DNA of 64,000 bases from Sphingobacteriaceae bacterium (GCA_016715905.1 JADJXI010000004.1:186001-250000), one strand, 5' to 3'. Counted from the first letter of the stretch, positions 52,772 to 62,413 are shown. Numbers and translations are program-made. The notes: generated by a model not told the origin, from the letters alone.

Positions 52772-53782
52772 TTGAAAAAAATTAAATTTTATATTTCTAT
52801 ACTGTTGCTTACGTGCGTTATTTCTGTGAGCGCACAAGATGTGCATTTTAGTCAGTATTATTTTTCACCCTTATCCTTAAATCCGGCCAACACAGGTAAC
52901 TATAAAGGTGATTGGCGTTTTTTTGGTAATTATAGAAGTCAGTGGAGAGATATAGACAAGGCGTACAATACCTATTCAGTAGGGGGGGACGCTAATTTTT
53001 TTCCAAAAAATTTAAATTTTAGCGGCGGTTTAATTTTCATAAGCGATAAATCCGGTGGTAATTTAAACATCAACAAAATATTACCTTCATTTGCATTTCA
53101 TCATAAATTATACGGATTTCATATGAGTTACGGCGTTCAGGTTGGTTATGTAATGAAGAGTATAGACTTTTATGCACATTCATTTCCAAATCAATTAAAT
53201 TGGAGCACCGGAAAATTTGATAACACATTGAATAATCAGGAAGTAAATGTAGTACAACAATCAAATTATCTGGATGTAAATTCAGGAATAAATATTTCAA
53301 AAAAATATGGAAGAATTGAACCGGAATTGGGAGTAGCGTTTTTCCACCTCAATAAACCAAAAGAATCATTTTTAAGTTCTAATAATCAATTGCCAATTCG
53401 TCAGGCTTACAATGCTTCATTAGCCTATTACTTAAGTGGAAGTATTATTTTAAAAGCATATTCCTTATATGGCATTACAACTAAAGTAAGTGATTGGGTA
53501 AGCGGTTTAAATGTTGAATATGTTTTACATAAAGGAACATTTTTTACTAATTCGGTTTTTGCAGGTTTTATGTGGAGGGATGGGATAAATAGAAACGCAG
53601 ATGCAGGAATTGCCACTGTTGGAATAAACTATTCTCATTATACGTTAGGATTCAGTTATGATTTAACCTTTTCCGGATTAAAAACTGCTGTTGATTATAA
53701 AGGCGCCTTGGAAATTGCATTTATTTACCGGGCTCGTACTTCACGTTTAATAAAAAAGGCCATTCCTTGTGAAAGATACTAA
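52772..53782 (+). CDS. PorP/SprF-family outer-membrane protein partner of the adhesin
   Basis: A 336-residue beta-barrel protein starting at TTG (52772), with a signal peptide ending ISVSAQ and the family N-terminus DVHFSQYYFSPLSLNPANTG. PorP/SprF proteins assist secretion and surface anchoring of type B T9SS cargo; the dedicated copy is usually encoded directly after its cargo gene, as here. It is distinct from the second porP-like gene at 56330, which heads the T9SS core operon. The end overlaps the next gene by 14 bases. Confidence 0.93.
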   Translation: MKKIKFYISILLLTCVISVSAQDVHFSQYYFSPLSLNPANTGNYKGDWRFFGNYRSQWRDIDKAYNTYSVGGDANFFPKNLNFSGGLIFISDKSGGNLNINKILPSFAFHHKLYGFHMSYGVQVGYVMKSIDFYAHSFPNQLNWSTGKFDNTLNNQEVNVVQQSNYLDVNSGINISKKYGRIEPELGVAFFHLNKPKESFLSSNNQLPIRQAYNASLAYYLSGSIILKAYSLYGITTKVSDWVSGLNVEYVLHKGTFFTNSVFAGFMWRDGINRNADAGIATVGINYSHYTLGFSYDLTFSGLKTAVDYKGALEIAFIYRARTSRLIKKAIPCERY

Positions 53783-55814
53783 AAGCATATTGATCATCCT
53801 GTTTGTTTTTGTGAATCTGTTTTGTTTTTCTCAGGTCGATTCCAGCGTGTTAAAAAAATCAAACCCAAAACAATTGAAAAGAATGGGGAAAAGTGCGGTG
53901 CAACAACACGATCCTAGTGCTGCCATTTCTTTTTTTGAAGCTTATTTAAAAACAAATAGTAAGGATGCAACCGTTCTTTATTTATTAGCACAATCATATT
54001 ATGAAATTGGGGATTATGAAAATGCAGAACATTATTATCTGGCTTCATACGCTCAAATGCATGATAAAAATTCAGAAGCATTATATTATTTCGCTCAAAT
54101 GCAGAAATCGAATGGAAAATACGATAGTGCAAGAATTAATTTTCAAAAATTTAAAAAGGAATATAAGGGGAAAGAAAAACAATTGAAGAAACAAGCAGGC
54201 AAGGAGATAGCCTTTTGTGATTCTGTTCAACGTTTAGCAGGAACTGAGAAAAAAGTAATAGTTACAAGATTAGATACTACTATTAATAAAGTAAATACAG
54301 AAGGTGCTCCATTTAATTTGGATGAAAATACTTTGGTTTTTTCCTCACTCCGAACAGAAAAAATAGAATACATTATGGAAGATGATACCGCACGTTCAAT
54401 AAACCGCAAGTTATATTACGCAAAAAAGAATGGGAATGATTGGAAATTTTCTGGCGAATACGGTGATAATTTTAATGTGCCCAACTTTAACACAGGTAAC
54501 GCTTGTTTTAGTTTAGACCGTAAGAGAATTTATTTTACCAGATGTAAAGAGAATATGAAGGGTCAGATGATTTGTGCAATATACATGTCTAAAAATGAAG
54601 GGAATACTTGGTCAGAACCGGAAAAACTCCCTAAAATTATTAATAATCCAAAGTATAGTAACACCATGCCAACCGTTACACGGGATCCAAAGAATGGTAA
54701 CGATATAATTTATTTTGTAAGCAATAATAAAGAAGGTAGGGGAGGTTTAGATATTTGGTATACTATATTTGATAAGAAAAAGAATATTTACAAAACGCCA
54801 AAAAATGCAGGTAATAAAGTAAATTCTTCGCAGGATGAAATGTCGCCGTTTTTTGATAACGAAACAAGGTCTTTGTATTTTAGTTCAGAAGGATGGGGTG
54901 GATTAGGAGGATTTGATGTATATAAAGCAAGTGGCGACGGAAAAAGATGGTTGAGTATAGAAAATATTGGTCAACCTGTAAATTCCGGTTCCGACGATAT
55001 TTATTATACAATTTCACCCAATCGGGAAGAAGGTTTTTTTGTAAGTAACCGTAAAGGCGGAAATACCTTAAAAAACAAAGCCTGTTGTGATGACATTTAT
55101 ACCTACAAACACAGCCAATACATTAAAATAATTTTAGATGGTTTTGTTTATGAGCAAGAAAGACCTAGTGTTCCTATAGCAAATTCCGAAATTGAAATTT
55201 ATATCCGAGATAAAAAAACAAAAGAAAAAGCATTGGTTAAAACTTTTTTAACGGATGAAAAGGGACATTATAATACAACTTTAGAAGCCGGCCAGGAATA
55301 TTTTATAGTAGTGAAGAAAAAAGAATATCTTGGAACAAGCACGGAAGTAAGTACAATAGGAATGAATACTTCGCAAGAAATTAAACGTATTTCCTACTTA
55401 TCCAGAGAACCAAAAGAACCAATTCGTATTCCTAACATTCATTATGAATTTGATAAATCTGTTATTTTAGAAACCAGTAAAATCTCAATCGATACAACAG
55501 TGTTAGCCTTAATGGAAGCCAATCCCGAATTAATTGTGGAAATTCAATCTCATACAGATAGTAAAGGAAATGACAATTATAATATTAAACTTTCTCAGCG
55601 ACGCGCTGAAAGTGTGGTTACCTATTTAACTCAAAAAGGTATTTCTAACAAACGATTAGTCGCGAAAGGTTATGGAGAAAGTAAGCCCATAGCTCCTAAT
55701 GATTTACCAAATGGTGCTGATAATCCGGAAGGAAGAGCATTAAACCGAAGAACTGATTTTAAAATTATTGGTAAATTGGATGTGGAAGTTATAAATGAAG
55801 CAGAAGTAGATTAA
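53769..55814 (+). CDS. PorE-like OmpA-family lipid/peptidoglycan-linked protein
   Basis: A 681-residue protein starting at GTG (53769), with a signal peptide ending LFCFSQ. The domain order is a TPR region (about residues 30-140; ATVLYLLAQSYYEIGDYENA), a PD40/WD40-like beta-propeller (about 165-440; repeats such as CFSLDRKRIYFTRC and SLYFSSEGWGG), a carboxypeptidase-regulatory-like domain (about 450-540), and a C-terminal OmpA domain (EIQSHTDSKGNDNYNIKLSQ, RRAESVVTYL). This is the architecture of PorE, which links the T9SS to peptidoglycan. It completes a cargo-PorP-PorE operon and is followed by a strong terminator. Confidence 0.92.
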   Translation: MKDTKSILIILFVFVNLFCFSQVDSSVLKKSNPKQLKRMGKSAVQQHDPSAAISFFEAYLKTNSKDATVLYLLAQSYYEIGDYENAEHYYLASYAQMHDKNSEALYYFAQMQKSNGKYDSARINFQKFKKEYKGKEKQLKKQAGKEIAFCDSVQRLAGTEKKVIVTRLDTTINKVNTEGAPFNLDENTLVFSSLRTEKIEYIMEDDTARSINRKLYYAKKNGNDWKFSGEYGDNFNVPNFNTGNACFSLDRKRIYFTRCKENMKGQMICAIYMSKNEGNTWSEPEKLPKIINNPKYSNTMPTVTRDPKNGNDIIYFVSNNKEGRGGLDIWYTIFDKKKNIYKTPKNAGNKVNSSQDEMSPFFDNETRSLYFSSEGWGGLGGFDVYKASGDGKRWLSIENIGQPVNSGSDDIYYTISPNREEGFFVSNRKGGNTLKNKACCDDIYTYKHSQYIKIILDGFVYEQERPSVPIANSEIEIYIRDKKTKEKALVKTFLTDEKGHYNTTLEAGQEYFIVVKKKEYLGTSTEVSTIGMNTSQEIKRISYLSREPKEPIRIPNIHYEFDKSVILETSKISIDTTVLALMEANPELIVEIQSHTDSKGNDNYNIKLSQRRAESVVTYLTQKGISNKRLVAKGYGESKPIAPNDLPNGADNPEGRALNRRTDFKIIGKLDVEVINEAEVD

Positions 55815-55816
55815 AA

Positions 55817-55839
55817 AAAAGCCCCTGAATGGGGCTTTT
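55817..55839. terminator. Rho-independent terminator after the adhesin operon
   Basis: AAAAGCCCC, loop TGAAT, GGGGCTTTT. A perfect nine-pair stem directly after the PorE-like stop codon, also usable by the convergent rpmE gene. Confidence 0.88.
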
Positions 55840-55854
55840 AAATTTTCGCAAAGA

Positions 55855-56106
55855 TTATTTCTTTTTATTATAACGGCTTCTGAATTTATCCACACGGCCC
55901 GCAGTATCAACCAATACCTGTTTTCCGGTGTAAAATGGATGCGATGTCATAGATATATCCAATTTAACTAAAGGATATTCGTTTCCATCTTCCCATTTTA
56001 ACATTTCCTTCGTTTCAGCGCAAGAGCGGGTTAAAAATGAATAACCATTACTCATATCTTTAAAAATACACAATCTGTAGTTTTCCGGGTGAATCTCCTT
56101 TTTCAT
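55855..56106 (-). CDS. rpmE: 50S ribosomal protein L31 type B
   Basis: An 83-residue L31 of the zinc-free B type, starting MKKEIHPENYRLCIFKDMSNG. Family marks are CAETKEMLKWEDGNEYPLVKLDIS, SHPFYTGKQ and VDTAGRVDKFRSRY. The CxxC zinc motifs of A-type L31 are absent. In some bacteria B-type L31 replaces the zinc form during zinc shortage. Many Bacteroidota have only the B type, so no zinc control can be claimed. A near-perfect promoter precedes it. Confidence 0.96.
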   Translation of the reverse strand: MKKEIHPENYRLCIFKDMSNGYSFLTRSCAETKEMLKWEDGNEYPLVKLDISMTSHPFYTGKQVLVDTAGRVDKFRSRYNKKK

Positions 56107-56132
56107 TTCTTTAATGCTTAAAAATAAGTTGG

Positions 56133-56163
56133 CAAATTTACGATTTTATTGCTTGTCACCAAA
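56133..56163 (-). promoter_or_regulatory. Promoter of rpmE, perfect Bacteroidota consensus
   Basis: Minus strand: TTTG (56160-56163), 19 bases, TAAATTTG (56133-56140). Both elements and the spacing match exactly. Transcription should start about 20 bases before the ATG at 56106. Confidence 0.7.
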
Positions 56164-56247
56164 TATTAATTAAAATTTGTTTAGAACAGGTCGTAAACAA
56201 GGCTAACTTATTAATTTTAACAAATTCAAAAAAAAAAAGCATGCCTG

Positions 56248-56278
56248 TTTGTTTTTTAAAATTCTTTAACTAATTTAG
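56248..56278 (+). promoter_or_regulatory. Promoter of the porP-gldKLMN region
   Basis: TTTG (56248-56251), 19 bases, TAATTTAG (56271-56278), six of eight positions of the -7 pattern. It lies about 50 bases before the porP-like start and is the only good candidate in the 223-base gap after rpmE on this strand. Confidence 0.5.
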
Positions 56279-56329
56279 CACCCTAAGTGTAGTGAGTAAA
56301 ACTGCACTTACATTTATTAAAACAGAAGT

Positions 56330-57295
56330 ATGAAAAAACTTTTCTCTAAAGTGGCCATTATTATGGCTTGTTCATTTGGTGTGACATATGCACAACAAGA
56401 CCCTCAATTTACACAATGGATGCACAATAAATTAGTGTATAACCCAGGCGTTGCCGGTACAAGTGGCGGATATTGTGGTGCGCTACAATTTCGTAAACAA
56501 TGGTCAGGTTTTGATGGAGCTCCCACCTCTATTAATTTTACTGGTGACATGAAACTTCAGAATTTACCACTTGGAGTAGGTTTAACCTTTATAAATGATA
56601 AAATCGGGCCGATGAGTACCAACTTTGTAAGAGTTGCTGGCGCTTGGAACCATCCGATTAGTCGTGGTATTCTTGGTGTAGGCTTAGATGTAGGTATTGT
56701 TCAAAAAAGTATTAGTAATACTTGGATTGTTCCGGAGCCGGGTAAAATTGACCCAACAATTCCTGGAGCCTATGAGGCTCAACAAAATCCGGATTTAAAC
56801 AAAATGACATATGATCTTGGTTTTGGTGCTTATTATACAATTCCTGGTCAGTTTTATGTTGGATTATCAAGTAGTCACTTGCCTGCTCAAACAGTAGGTA
56901 GCGGTGATATTAAATATGACTTAAGTCGTCACTTCTATTTAATGACCGGATATACTTATTCTATTGATCCGCGAAGTTCAATTACCCCTAATATTAAATA
57001 TAAGTCAGATTTAGCAGCCGGAGCCTTAGATGTTAATTTAACATATGCATATTCTTTGGATAACAAGAAATTCTGGGGCGGCGCTACCTACCGTTTAGAA
57101 GACGCAGCTGCCTTAATGATTGGATACCAACAATTTATGAATGGTACCACCACTATTAAAGGTGGTTTATCTTATGATTTAGTGTTATCGAAGTTAAAAG
57201 GACATACACCGGGTAGTTTTGAAGTATTTTTAGGTGCTTGTTACACTCCAAAGCCCAAGAAAACAACAACTTACGAGACAGATCGTTTTTATTAA
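56330..57295 (+). CDS. porP: PorP/SprF-family protein of the T9SS core locus
   Basis: A 321-residue outer-membrane beta-barrel protein with a signal peptide ending GVTYAQ and the family start QDPQFTQWMHNKLVYNPGVAG. PorP is the usual first gene before gldK-gldL-gldM-gldN. It helps type IX cargo reach or stay on the surface and contacts PorK/PorN-level components. The C-terminal FEVFLGACYTPKPKK ends in a strand and a short polar tail. It is separated by 133 bases from gldK, so gldK may also have its own promoter. Confidence 0.93.
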   Translation: MKKLFSKVAIIMACSFGVTYAQQDPQFTQWMHNKLVYNPGVAGTSGGYCGALQFRKQWSGFDGAPTSINFTGDMKLQNLPLGVGLTFINDKIGPMSTNFVRVAGAWNHPISRGILGVGLDVGIVQKSISNTWIVPEPGKIDPTIPGAYEAQQNPDLNKMTYDLGFGAYYTIPGQFYVGLSSSHLPAQTVGSGDIKYDLSRHFYLMTGYTYSIDPRSSITPNIKYKSDLAAGALDVNLTYAYSLDNKKFWGGATYRLEDAAALMIGYQQFMNGTTTIKGGLSYDLVLSKLKGHTPGSFEVFLGACYTPKPKKTTTYETDRFY

Positions 57296-57300
57296 TAAAA

Positions 57301-57308
57301 TATATTTG
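57301..57308 (+). promoter_or_regulatory. Possible -7 element upstream of gldK
   Basis: TATATTTG is an exact TAnnTTTG match six bases after the porP stop. No TTTG is found at the right distance upstream and the leader would be about 110 bases, so this is only a possible internal promoter. Confidence 0.3.
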
Positions 57309-57428
57309 AAACCTTTAAATCTAATCTACGTTTAAGCCATTTACAACTAACAATAAATGTTAATAACATCGAAAAACATCCTTGTGTAACTTTTATTTAA
57401 GTTGTGGTTATAAACTAAAACAAACGAT

Positions 57429-58973
57429 ATGAAAAAACTTCTGGTATTAGCCTCGTTCATAGCTGTAGTTACAGGATGTAACAAGCATTCAGCTGAACTT
57501 GTTGGTGTAACTGGTCGTGAACAATGGTTCCAACCTGATCCTTTCGGAACATTGTACATTCCAATGGGTAGTTATCATATGGGCCCCGATGATGAGGAGG
57601 CTCCTATGGCGCATACTACTAAATCTAAAGTCGTTTCAGTTCAGGCTTTTTACATAGATGATTCTGAAATATCAAACAACGAATACCGTCAGTTTGTATT
57701 CTGGGTGAGAGACTCCATAGCTCGTAAATTATTGGCTAATGGATCAAATCCAGATGCTGACAGATTTCAGATCTCACAAGATGAATTCTTAAGCGTTTAT
57801 CCTATTTATAAAGGTGATAACAATCTTCAAGACCCATATATCAATTGGGAAGAGAAAATTAATTGGGGTAGTGGAGACGATGATTATCGTGCTGATTTAC
57901 AGCCACTTTATTTACCTGAGGGTGAGCGTTTTTATAACCGAAAAGAAATAGATACCCGAAAGTTAAATTATGAGTATTATAGAATTGATCTAAAACTTGC
58001 AGCAGCAAAGGTTAACAGATTCATTCCCAATAAATCACCTGATATTCAGGATGCAGCTCACGATTACAAAAAAGCTGATTATAATAATGGTGTACATTTG
58101 AATGATGGACAAAATGGAGTACCCGGTTCTCCTTCAACTTTAGTAGGGGATCCTGCTAAGGATAGTAAAACTCTAGGTACCTATAATGTTAAAGACGAAG
58201 TTTCCGTTGGTCAAGGTAATTATGTTCCTCGTGAGCGCAAAGGAGTTGATCGTTCTGTGTTTATTATTAAAGATGTGATTAATGTTTATCCTGACACACT
58301 TGCTTGGGTACATGATTATACTTATTCATTTAATGAGCCATTAACTAATATGTATTTTTGGCACCCGGCTTATGATTCATATCCTGTAGTAGGTGTTACT
58401 TGGAAACAGGCTCGTGCCTTTTCAATTTGGAGATCTATGTTATTGAATAATTATTTAATAGGCACTGAACAATCCATTGTAAATGATTTTCGTTTACCAA
58501 CTGAAAGTGAGTGGGAATATGCTGCAAGAGGTGGATTACAAAAATCTCCATATCCTTGGGGTGGCCCATATATCAGAAATGCTGCAGGTTGTTTCTTAGG
58601 TAACTTTAAACCAATGCGCGGATCTTATATCGATGATGGTGGGTTCCACACTGTTTATATTTACTCATACAATCCAAATGATTACGGATTATATTGTATG
58701 GCCGGTAATGCTTCGGAGTGGACAAGCAACTCATTTGATGAATCAGCTTATGACTTCCAACATGATTTAAATCCTGATTACGTTTACGAAGCTCAAGATA
58801 AAGATGCTAATGTATTAAAGCGTAAAGTAATTCGTGGTGGAAGTTGGAAAGATGTAGGTTACTATCTTCAAACGAGCGCTCGAACGTATGAGTATCAAGA
58901 TACCGCAAAATGTTATATCGGTTTCAGAAATGTTATGACTTATTTAGGACGTGCAAAAGGAGACGAAATTTAA
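57429..58973 (+). CDS. gldK: T9SS lipoprotein GldK/PorK
   Basis: A 514-residue lipoprotein with lipobox VVTGC at residue 17 and a formylglycine-generating-enzyme-like (SUMF1) fold. Visible segments are LYIPMGSYHMGPDDEEAP, FYIDDSEISNNEYRQFVFWV, PVVGVTWKQARAFSIWRS, FRLPTESEWEYAARGGLQ and CMAGNASEWTSNSF, ending VIRGGSWKD...GFRNVMTY. GldK/PorK forms the periplasmic ring of the T9SS with GldN under the outer membrane. It carries long insertions between fold elements, normal for this family. It starts the gldK-L-M-N order found throughout gliding and T9SS-positive Bacteroidota. Confidence 0.96.
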   Translation: MKKLLVLASFIAVVTGCNKHSAELVGVTGREQWFQPDPFGTLYIPMGSYHMGPDDEEAPMAHTTKSKVVSVQAFYIDDSEISNNEYRQFVFWVRDSIARKLLANGSNPDADRFQISQDEFLSVYPIYKGDNNLQDPYINWEEKINWGSGDDDYRADLQPLYLPEGERFYNRKEIDTRKLNYEYYRIDLKLAAAKVNRFIPNKSPDIQDAAHDYKKADYNNGVHLNDGQNGVPGSPSTLVGDPAKDSKTLGTYNVKDEVSVGQGNYVPRERKGVDRSVFIIKDVINVYPDTLAWVHDYTYSFNEPLTNMYFWHPAYDSYPVVGVTWKQARAFSIWRSMLLNNYLIGTEQSIVNDFRLPTESEWEYAARGGLQKSPYPWGGPYIRNAAGCFLGNFKPMRGSYIDDGGFHTVYIYSYNPNDYGLYCMAGNASEWTSNSFDESAYDFQHDLNPDYVYEAQDKDANVLKRKVIRGGSWKDVGYYLQTSARTYEYQDTAKCYIGFRNVMTYLGRAKGDEI

Positions 58974-59028
58974 AATCACACAACACAAAATAAACAAACA
59001 ATAAACTAACAAAAAACACAAAACAGCT

Positions 59029-59823
59029 ATGAGTAAATTAGGTAAAGTAAAAGGGTTCAAAAGGTTCTTACACCTTGCATCATGTCTTGGAGCTTCCGTG
59101 GTAATTCTTGGAGCACTTTTTAAAATTATGCACTGGCCCGGATGTAATGAAATGTTAATCGTTGGTCTTGGTACTGAGGCCTTTTTATTCGGTTTATTCG
59201 CTTCTGATATTCCACATGAAGAAGTAGATTGGACTTTAGCTTATCCTGAATTAGCAGGTATGGCACATGAAGAAGTAAATGAGCATGATCCAAGCTTACC
59301 GGTAAGCCAACAATTAGACAATATGCTTGAGAATGCAAAAATTGGGCCTGAATTAATTGAAAGTTTAGGAACAGGCATGAAGTCATTGAGCGATACCGCT
59401 TCAAAAATCGGTGATATTTCTAATGCTACTGCTGCTACCAATGAATATGTTGAAAACGTAAAGAAAGCTTCAAATAGCGTAACTGATTTAGCTGATACTT
59501 ATAAAAAAGCAGCAAATACAATGGCTGACTTAGCTAGTTCTAATGATGCTGGACATTCAATAGGTGAATCTTTAAATTCAGTTTCTAAAAATTTATCTGC
59601 TTTAAATGCAACTTATGAATTACAATTGCAAGGAAGCAAAACACATTTAGATGCCACTTCTAAATTCTACGATGGTTTACATGAATTAATGAAAAACCTT
59701 CACGACTCAGTGGATGATACTAAGAAGTATCGTGCAGAAATGAGTCAATTGTCCTCTAACTTAACTGCCTTAAATACTATTTATGGTAATATGTTAGGAG
59801 CAATGAACTTTAACAAGGGTTAA
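59029..59823 (+). CDS. gldL: T9SS motor protein GldL/PorL
   Basis: A 264-residue inner-membrane protein with two N-terminal helices (about residues 14-32 and 40-60), the second containing the conserved Glu of the motor (LIVGLGTEAFLFGLFA). The rest is a cytoplasmic coiled-coil-rich domain. GldL and GldM form the proton-driven motor of the T9SS. The 55-base leader is extremely A-rich (AAACAAACAATAAAC type) and has no purine Shine-Dalgarno sequence, typical of highly translated Bacteroidota genes. Confidence 0.96.
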   Translation: MSKLGKVKGFKRFLHLASCLGASVVILGALFKIMHWPGCNEMLIVGLGTEAFLFGLFASDIPHEEVDWTLAYPELAGMAHEEVNEHDPSLPVSQQLDNMLENAKIGPELIESLGTGMKSLSDTASKIGDISNATAATNEYVENVKKASNSVTDLADTYKKAANTMADLASSNDAGHSIGESLNSVSKNLSALNATYELQLQGSKTHLDATSKFYDGLHELMKNLHDSVDDTKKYRAEMSQLSSNLTALNTIYGNMLGAMNFNKG

Positions 59824-59887
59824 TAATTGTAACCTTTTTGGAATTTAGAATTATTTTATTTAGTCACATTTAAAAAGACAAGAAAAA

Positions 59888-61528
59888 ATGGCAGGTGGTA
59901 AAGAAACCCCAAGGCAGAAGATGATTGGTATGATGTACTTAGTACTCACAGCTCTTCTAGCCATGAATGTATCAAAAACTATCCTCAAGGGTTATGTACG
60001 CGTGAATGAAAGTATTGTTCGCGGACGTGAAAATTTAGAGGAAAATAATAAGCGGATTACTCAGGCTTTCGAAAACACAATTGCTGGTAATGCTGCAGCT
60101 TTGCCTTATTTTGAAAAAGCAAAAGTGGCACAAAAATTAATTGATGAAGCTAAAAAATACGTGGATGCTGTAAAGCTAAATGTTATTGGAGCTTCTGAAG
60201 CAACTACTCAGCCGGACACCGTGCATTTGAAATATGCACAACGTATTGATAACTATGATGATCCTTCACGCGTATTAGGTATCGCTGAACCATCAGCTAT
60301 GCAAGACGGTTCTCTTACGGCAATGGAAATGAAAGGGAAGTTGAATAAAGTAAGTGCCGATTTATTGGCCTTATTGGAGAGCATGAAAAACGACCCTAAG
60401 ACTAAATTATTAGATGATGATTACAATAACTTAAAGAAAAAGATCTCTGATTTAAAGCCTACCGAAAGTGGCGCTGAAGAAGATGGTTTAAAAATGACAT
60501 ATGAGATTGAGAATTATTATCATATGCCAATGGCTGCCGTTGTTTGTAATTTGAACAAAACTGCAGCTGATTTATCTAACTGCGAAGCAGAGATATTGAA
60601 CGTTTTCTCAGCTGCGAGTGGTAAAATCTCTATCAAGTTTGATAATTTAAAAGCAAGGGTTATTGCGCCAAGTTCTTACATACAAGCCGGCCAGCAATAC
60701 ACTGCGGATATCTTTATTGCCGCCTCATCTAGCAAAATTTCTAAAGAAGACATGAAAGTTTATATCGGAATAGATTCTGCTGAGGCAGCTGCGGGTAAAA
60801 CCGGAGACGAAGTTCCAATTGAAGCAGGTGAGGGTAAATTATTAAGACCAACAAGCGGACAAGGTGAACAAACCTATTTCGGGGTTATTAAATATAAAAA
60901 CCCGAATGGTTCTTTCAAGTATTATCCATTTACGCAATCATACATGGTTGCTGCTCCTGCTGTAGCTATCTCAGCTGATCAAATGCGTGTATTTTATGCA
61001 GGTGTTGAGAATCCGGTTTCTGTTTCAGCTGCCGGTGTATCTCCTACTGATATTCAGATTTCCGCTTCAGGTGGTGGCGCAAAGTACGTATCTAAGGGTG
61101 CGGGAAAATATGTATTTACTTTTACCGGAACTGGTACTTGTAATATTTCTGTTTCTGCTAAAGGAAAGTCTCAAGGTCCGGCAATTCCGTTCCGTGTAAA
61201 ACCACTTCCAAAACCGGATATAAAAATTGGTGGTACTTTTGCCCCGGGCGAAATGAAAAAAGGTGCTTTAGCTATGGTGGCCGGATTAGGTGCCGGTGCT
61301 AATGGATTTGATTTTCAAGCAAATTATATTGTTCAAAGTTGGGAAATTGTTGGTAAAGTAAGAGGTAAACCAATGGTTGCTTCCGGAAACGGGTCTAACT
61401 TAACAGGTGAAGCCAGATCAATCCTTAGTGGTTGCGATGCGAACCAAAAACTCTTTATTGATGCCAAAATTAAAGGTCCCGACGGAAAAATGCATAGTGC
61501 AACTGTTGGTATTAAGGCTATGAGATAA
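59888..61528 (+). CDS. gldM: T9SS motor shaft protein GldM/PorM
   Basis: A 546-residue protein with a single N-terminal helix (about residues 12-34, IGMMYLVLTALLAMNVSKTIL). A helical first periplasmic domain (about 40-225) and three Ig-like beta domains follow, including IKFDNLKARVIAPSSYIQAG, VAISADQMRVFYAGVENPVS and IKIGGTFAPGEMKKGAL. GldM spans the periplasm as a dimer and carries motor motion from GldL to the GldK/GldN ring. Length and order match the family. It follows gldL by 64 bases and gldN begins 18 bases after it. Confidence 0.96.
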   Translation: MAGGKETPRQKMIGMMYLVLTALLAMNVSKTILKGYVRVNESIVRGRENLEENNKRITQAFENTIAGNAAALPYFEKAKVAQKLIDEAKKYVDAVKLNVIGASEATTQPDTVHLKYAQRIDNYDDPSRVLGIAEPSAMQDGSLTAMEMKGKLNKVSADLLALLESMKNDPKTKLLDDDYNNLKKKISDLKPTESGAEEDGLKMTYEIENYYHMPMAAVVCNLNKTAADLSNCEAEILNVFSAASGKISIKFDNLKARVIAPSSYIQAGQQYTADIFIAASSSKISKEDMKVYIGIDSAEAAAGKTGDEVPIEAGEGKLLRPTSGQGEQTYFGVIKYKNPNGSFKYYPFTQSYMVAAPAVAISADQMRVFYAGVENPVSVSAAGVSPTDIQISASGGGAKYVSKGAGKYVFTFTGTGTCNISVSAKGKSQGPAIPFRVKPLPKPDIKIGGTFAPGEMKKGALAMVAGLGAGANGFDFQANYIVQSWEIVGKVRGKPMVASGNGSNLTGEARSILSGCDANQKLFIDAKIKGPDGKMHSATVGIKAMR

Positions 61529-61546
61529 AGTTTTAAATAACTGATT

Positions 61547-62413
61547 ATGAAAAAAATCAAACATATCATTTTTGCTACCTTAATCGTACTTTTCGTAAGT
61601 CCGGTTATGGCTCAGCCAAGTGTATTTACTCCCGGTGATTATCGTGACGGAGTTTACGATAAGGAGAATTCTGTTAACAGAAGACCAATTCCTTATACCC
61701 ACCTTCGTCAGGCAGATGTAACCTGGCAAAAAAGAGTTTGGCGTAAAATCGATATGCGCGAAAAAATTAATCAGCAATTATATTACCCGCTTGAATTAAG
61801 CACTAGTAGAATTTCATTATTACAGGTACTTGTAAAGTATGTATTGTCTGGGGAAATAATGGCTTTTAATCCAATTAATGATGAATTCCTTATTCCTATG
61901 GAGAGATCTGAAATAAGGGATAAATTAATTGAAAGAGAAGATTCTAGTGAGGTTGAACAGTTTGATGCAGACGGTAACTCATTTTACACCAAAATGCCGG
62001 GTATTGTAGATTCCACTTGGATGTATAGAAATTTAACCGACGTTGAGATTAAAGAAGATTGGTATTTTGATAAACAAAAATCAACTTTGGAAGTGCGAAT
62101 TTTAGGCATGACTTTTAACGCATCTAAAAAAGGGAAGGAAGAAATTGGTGGAATTCCACAATTTTCAGTTTATTTCCCGTCATGTCGTAAATTTTTAGCT
62201 AAACACGAGGTGTTTAATGTTAAAAATGATAGTGAGCGCCGTACATTTGATGATATTTTTTGGAAAAGACAATTTTCGAGCTTTGTTACGAAAGAATCAA
62301 ACGTATACGATCGCGATATTAATTTCCACGCAAAAGGTTTAGAAGCTATTCTGGAATCAGATCGCGTAAAAGGTGATATATTCCGTTGGGAACATGATTT
62401 GTGGCATTTCTAA
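61547..62413 (+). CDS. gldN: T9SS ring protein GldN/PorN
   Basis: A 288-residue periplasmic protein with signal peptide ending SPVMAQ. It shows the family pattern RQADVTWQKRVWRKIDMREKIN, YPLELSTSRISLLQVLVKYVLSGEI, KEDWYFDKQKSTLEVRILGM and PQFSVYFPSCRKFLAKHEVF. GldN binds GldK in the outer-membrane-associated ring and contacts GldM. It closes the core operon, and a perfect terminator follows. Confidence 0.96.
   Translation: MKKIKHIIFATLIVLFVSPVMAQPSVFTPGDYRDGVYDKENSVNRRPIPYTHLRQADVTWQKRVWRKIDMREKINQQLYYPLELSTSRISLLQVLVKYVLSGEIMAFNPINDEFLIPMERSEIRDKLIEREDSSEVEQFDADGNSFYTKMPGIVDSTWMYRNLTDVEIKEDWYFDKQKSTLEVRILGMTFNASKKGKEEIGGIPQFSVYFPSCRKFLAKHEVFNVKNDSERRTFDDIFWKRQFSSFVTKESNVYDRDINFHAKGLEAILESDRVKGDIFRWEHDLWHF

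Noticed and set aside
57429..58973. Functional formylglycine-generating enzyme or GldJ
   Set aside because: The SUMF1-like fold is present, but the position directly before gldL-gldM-gldN and the lipoprotein signal identify GldK.
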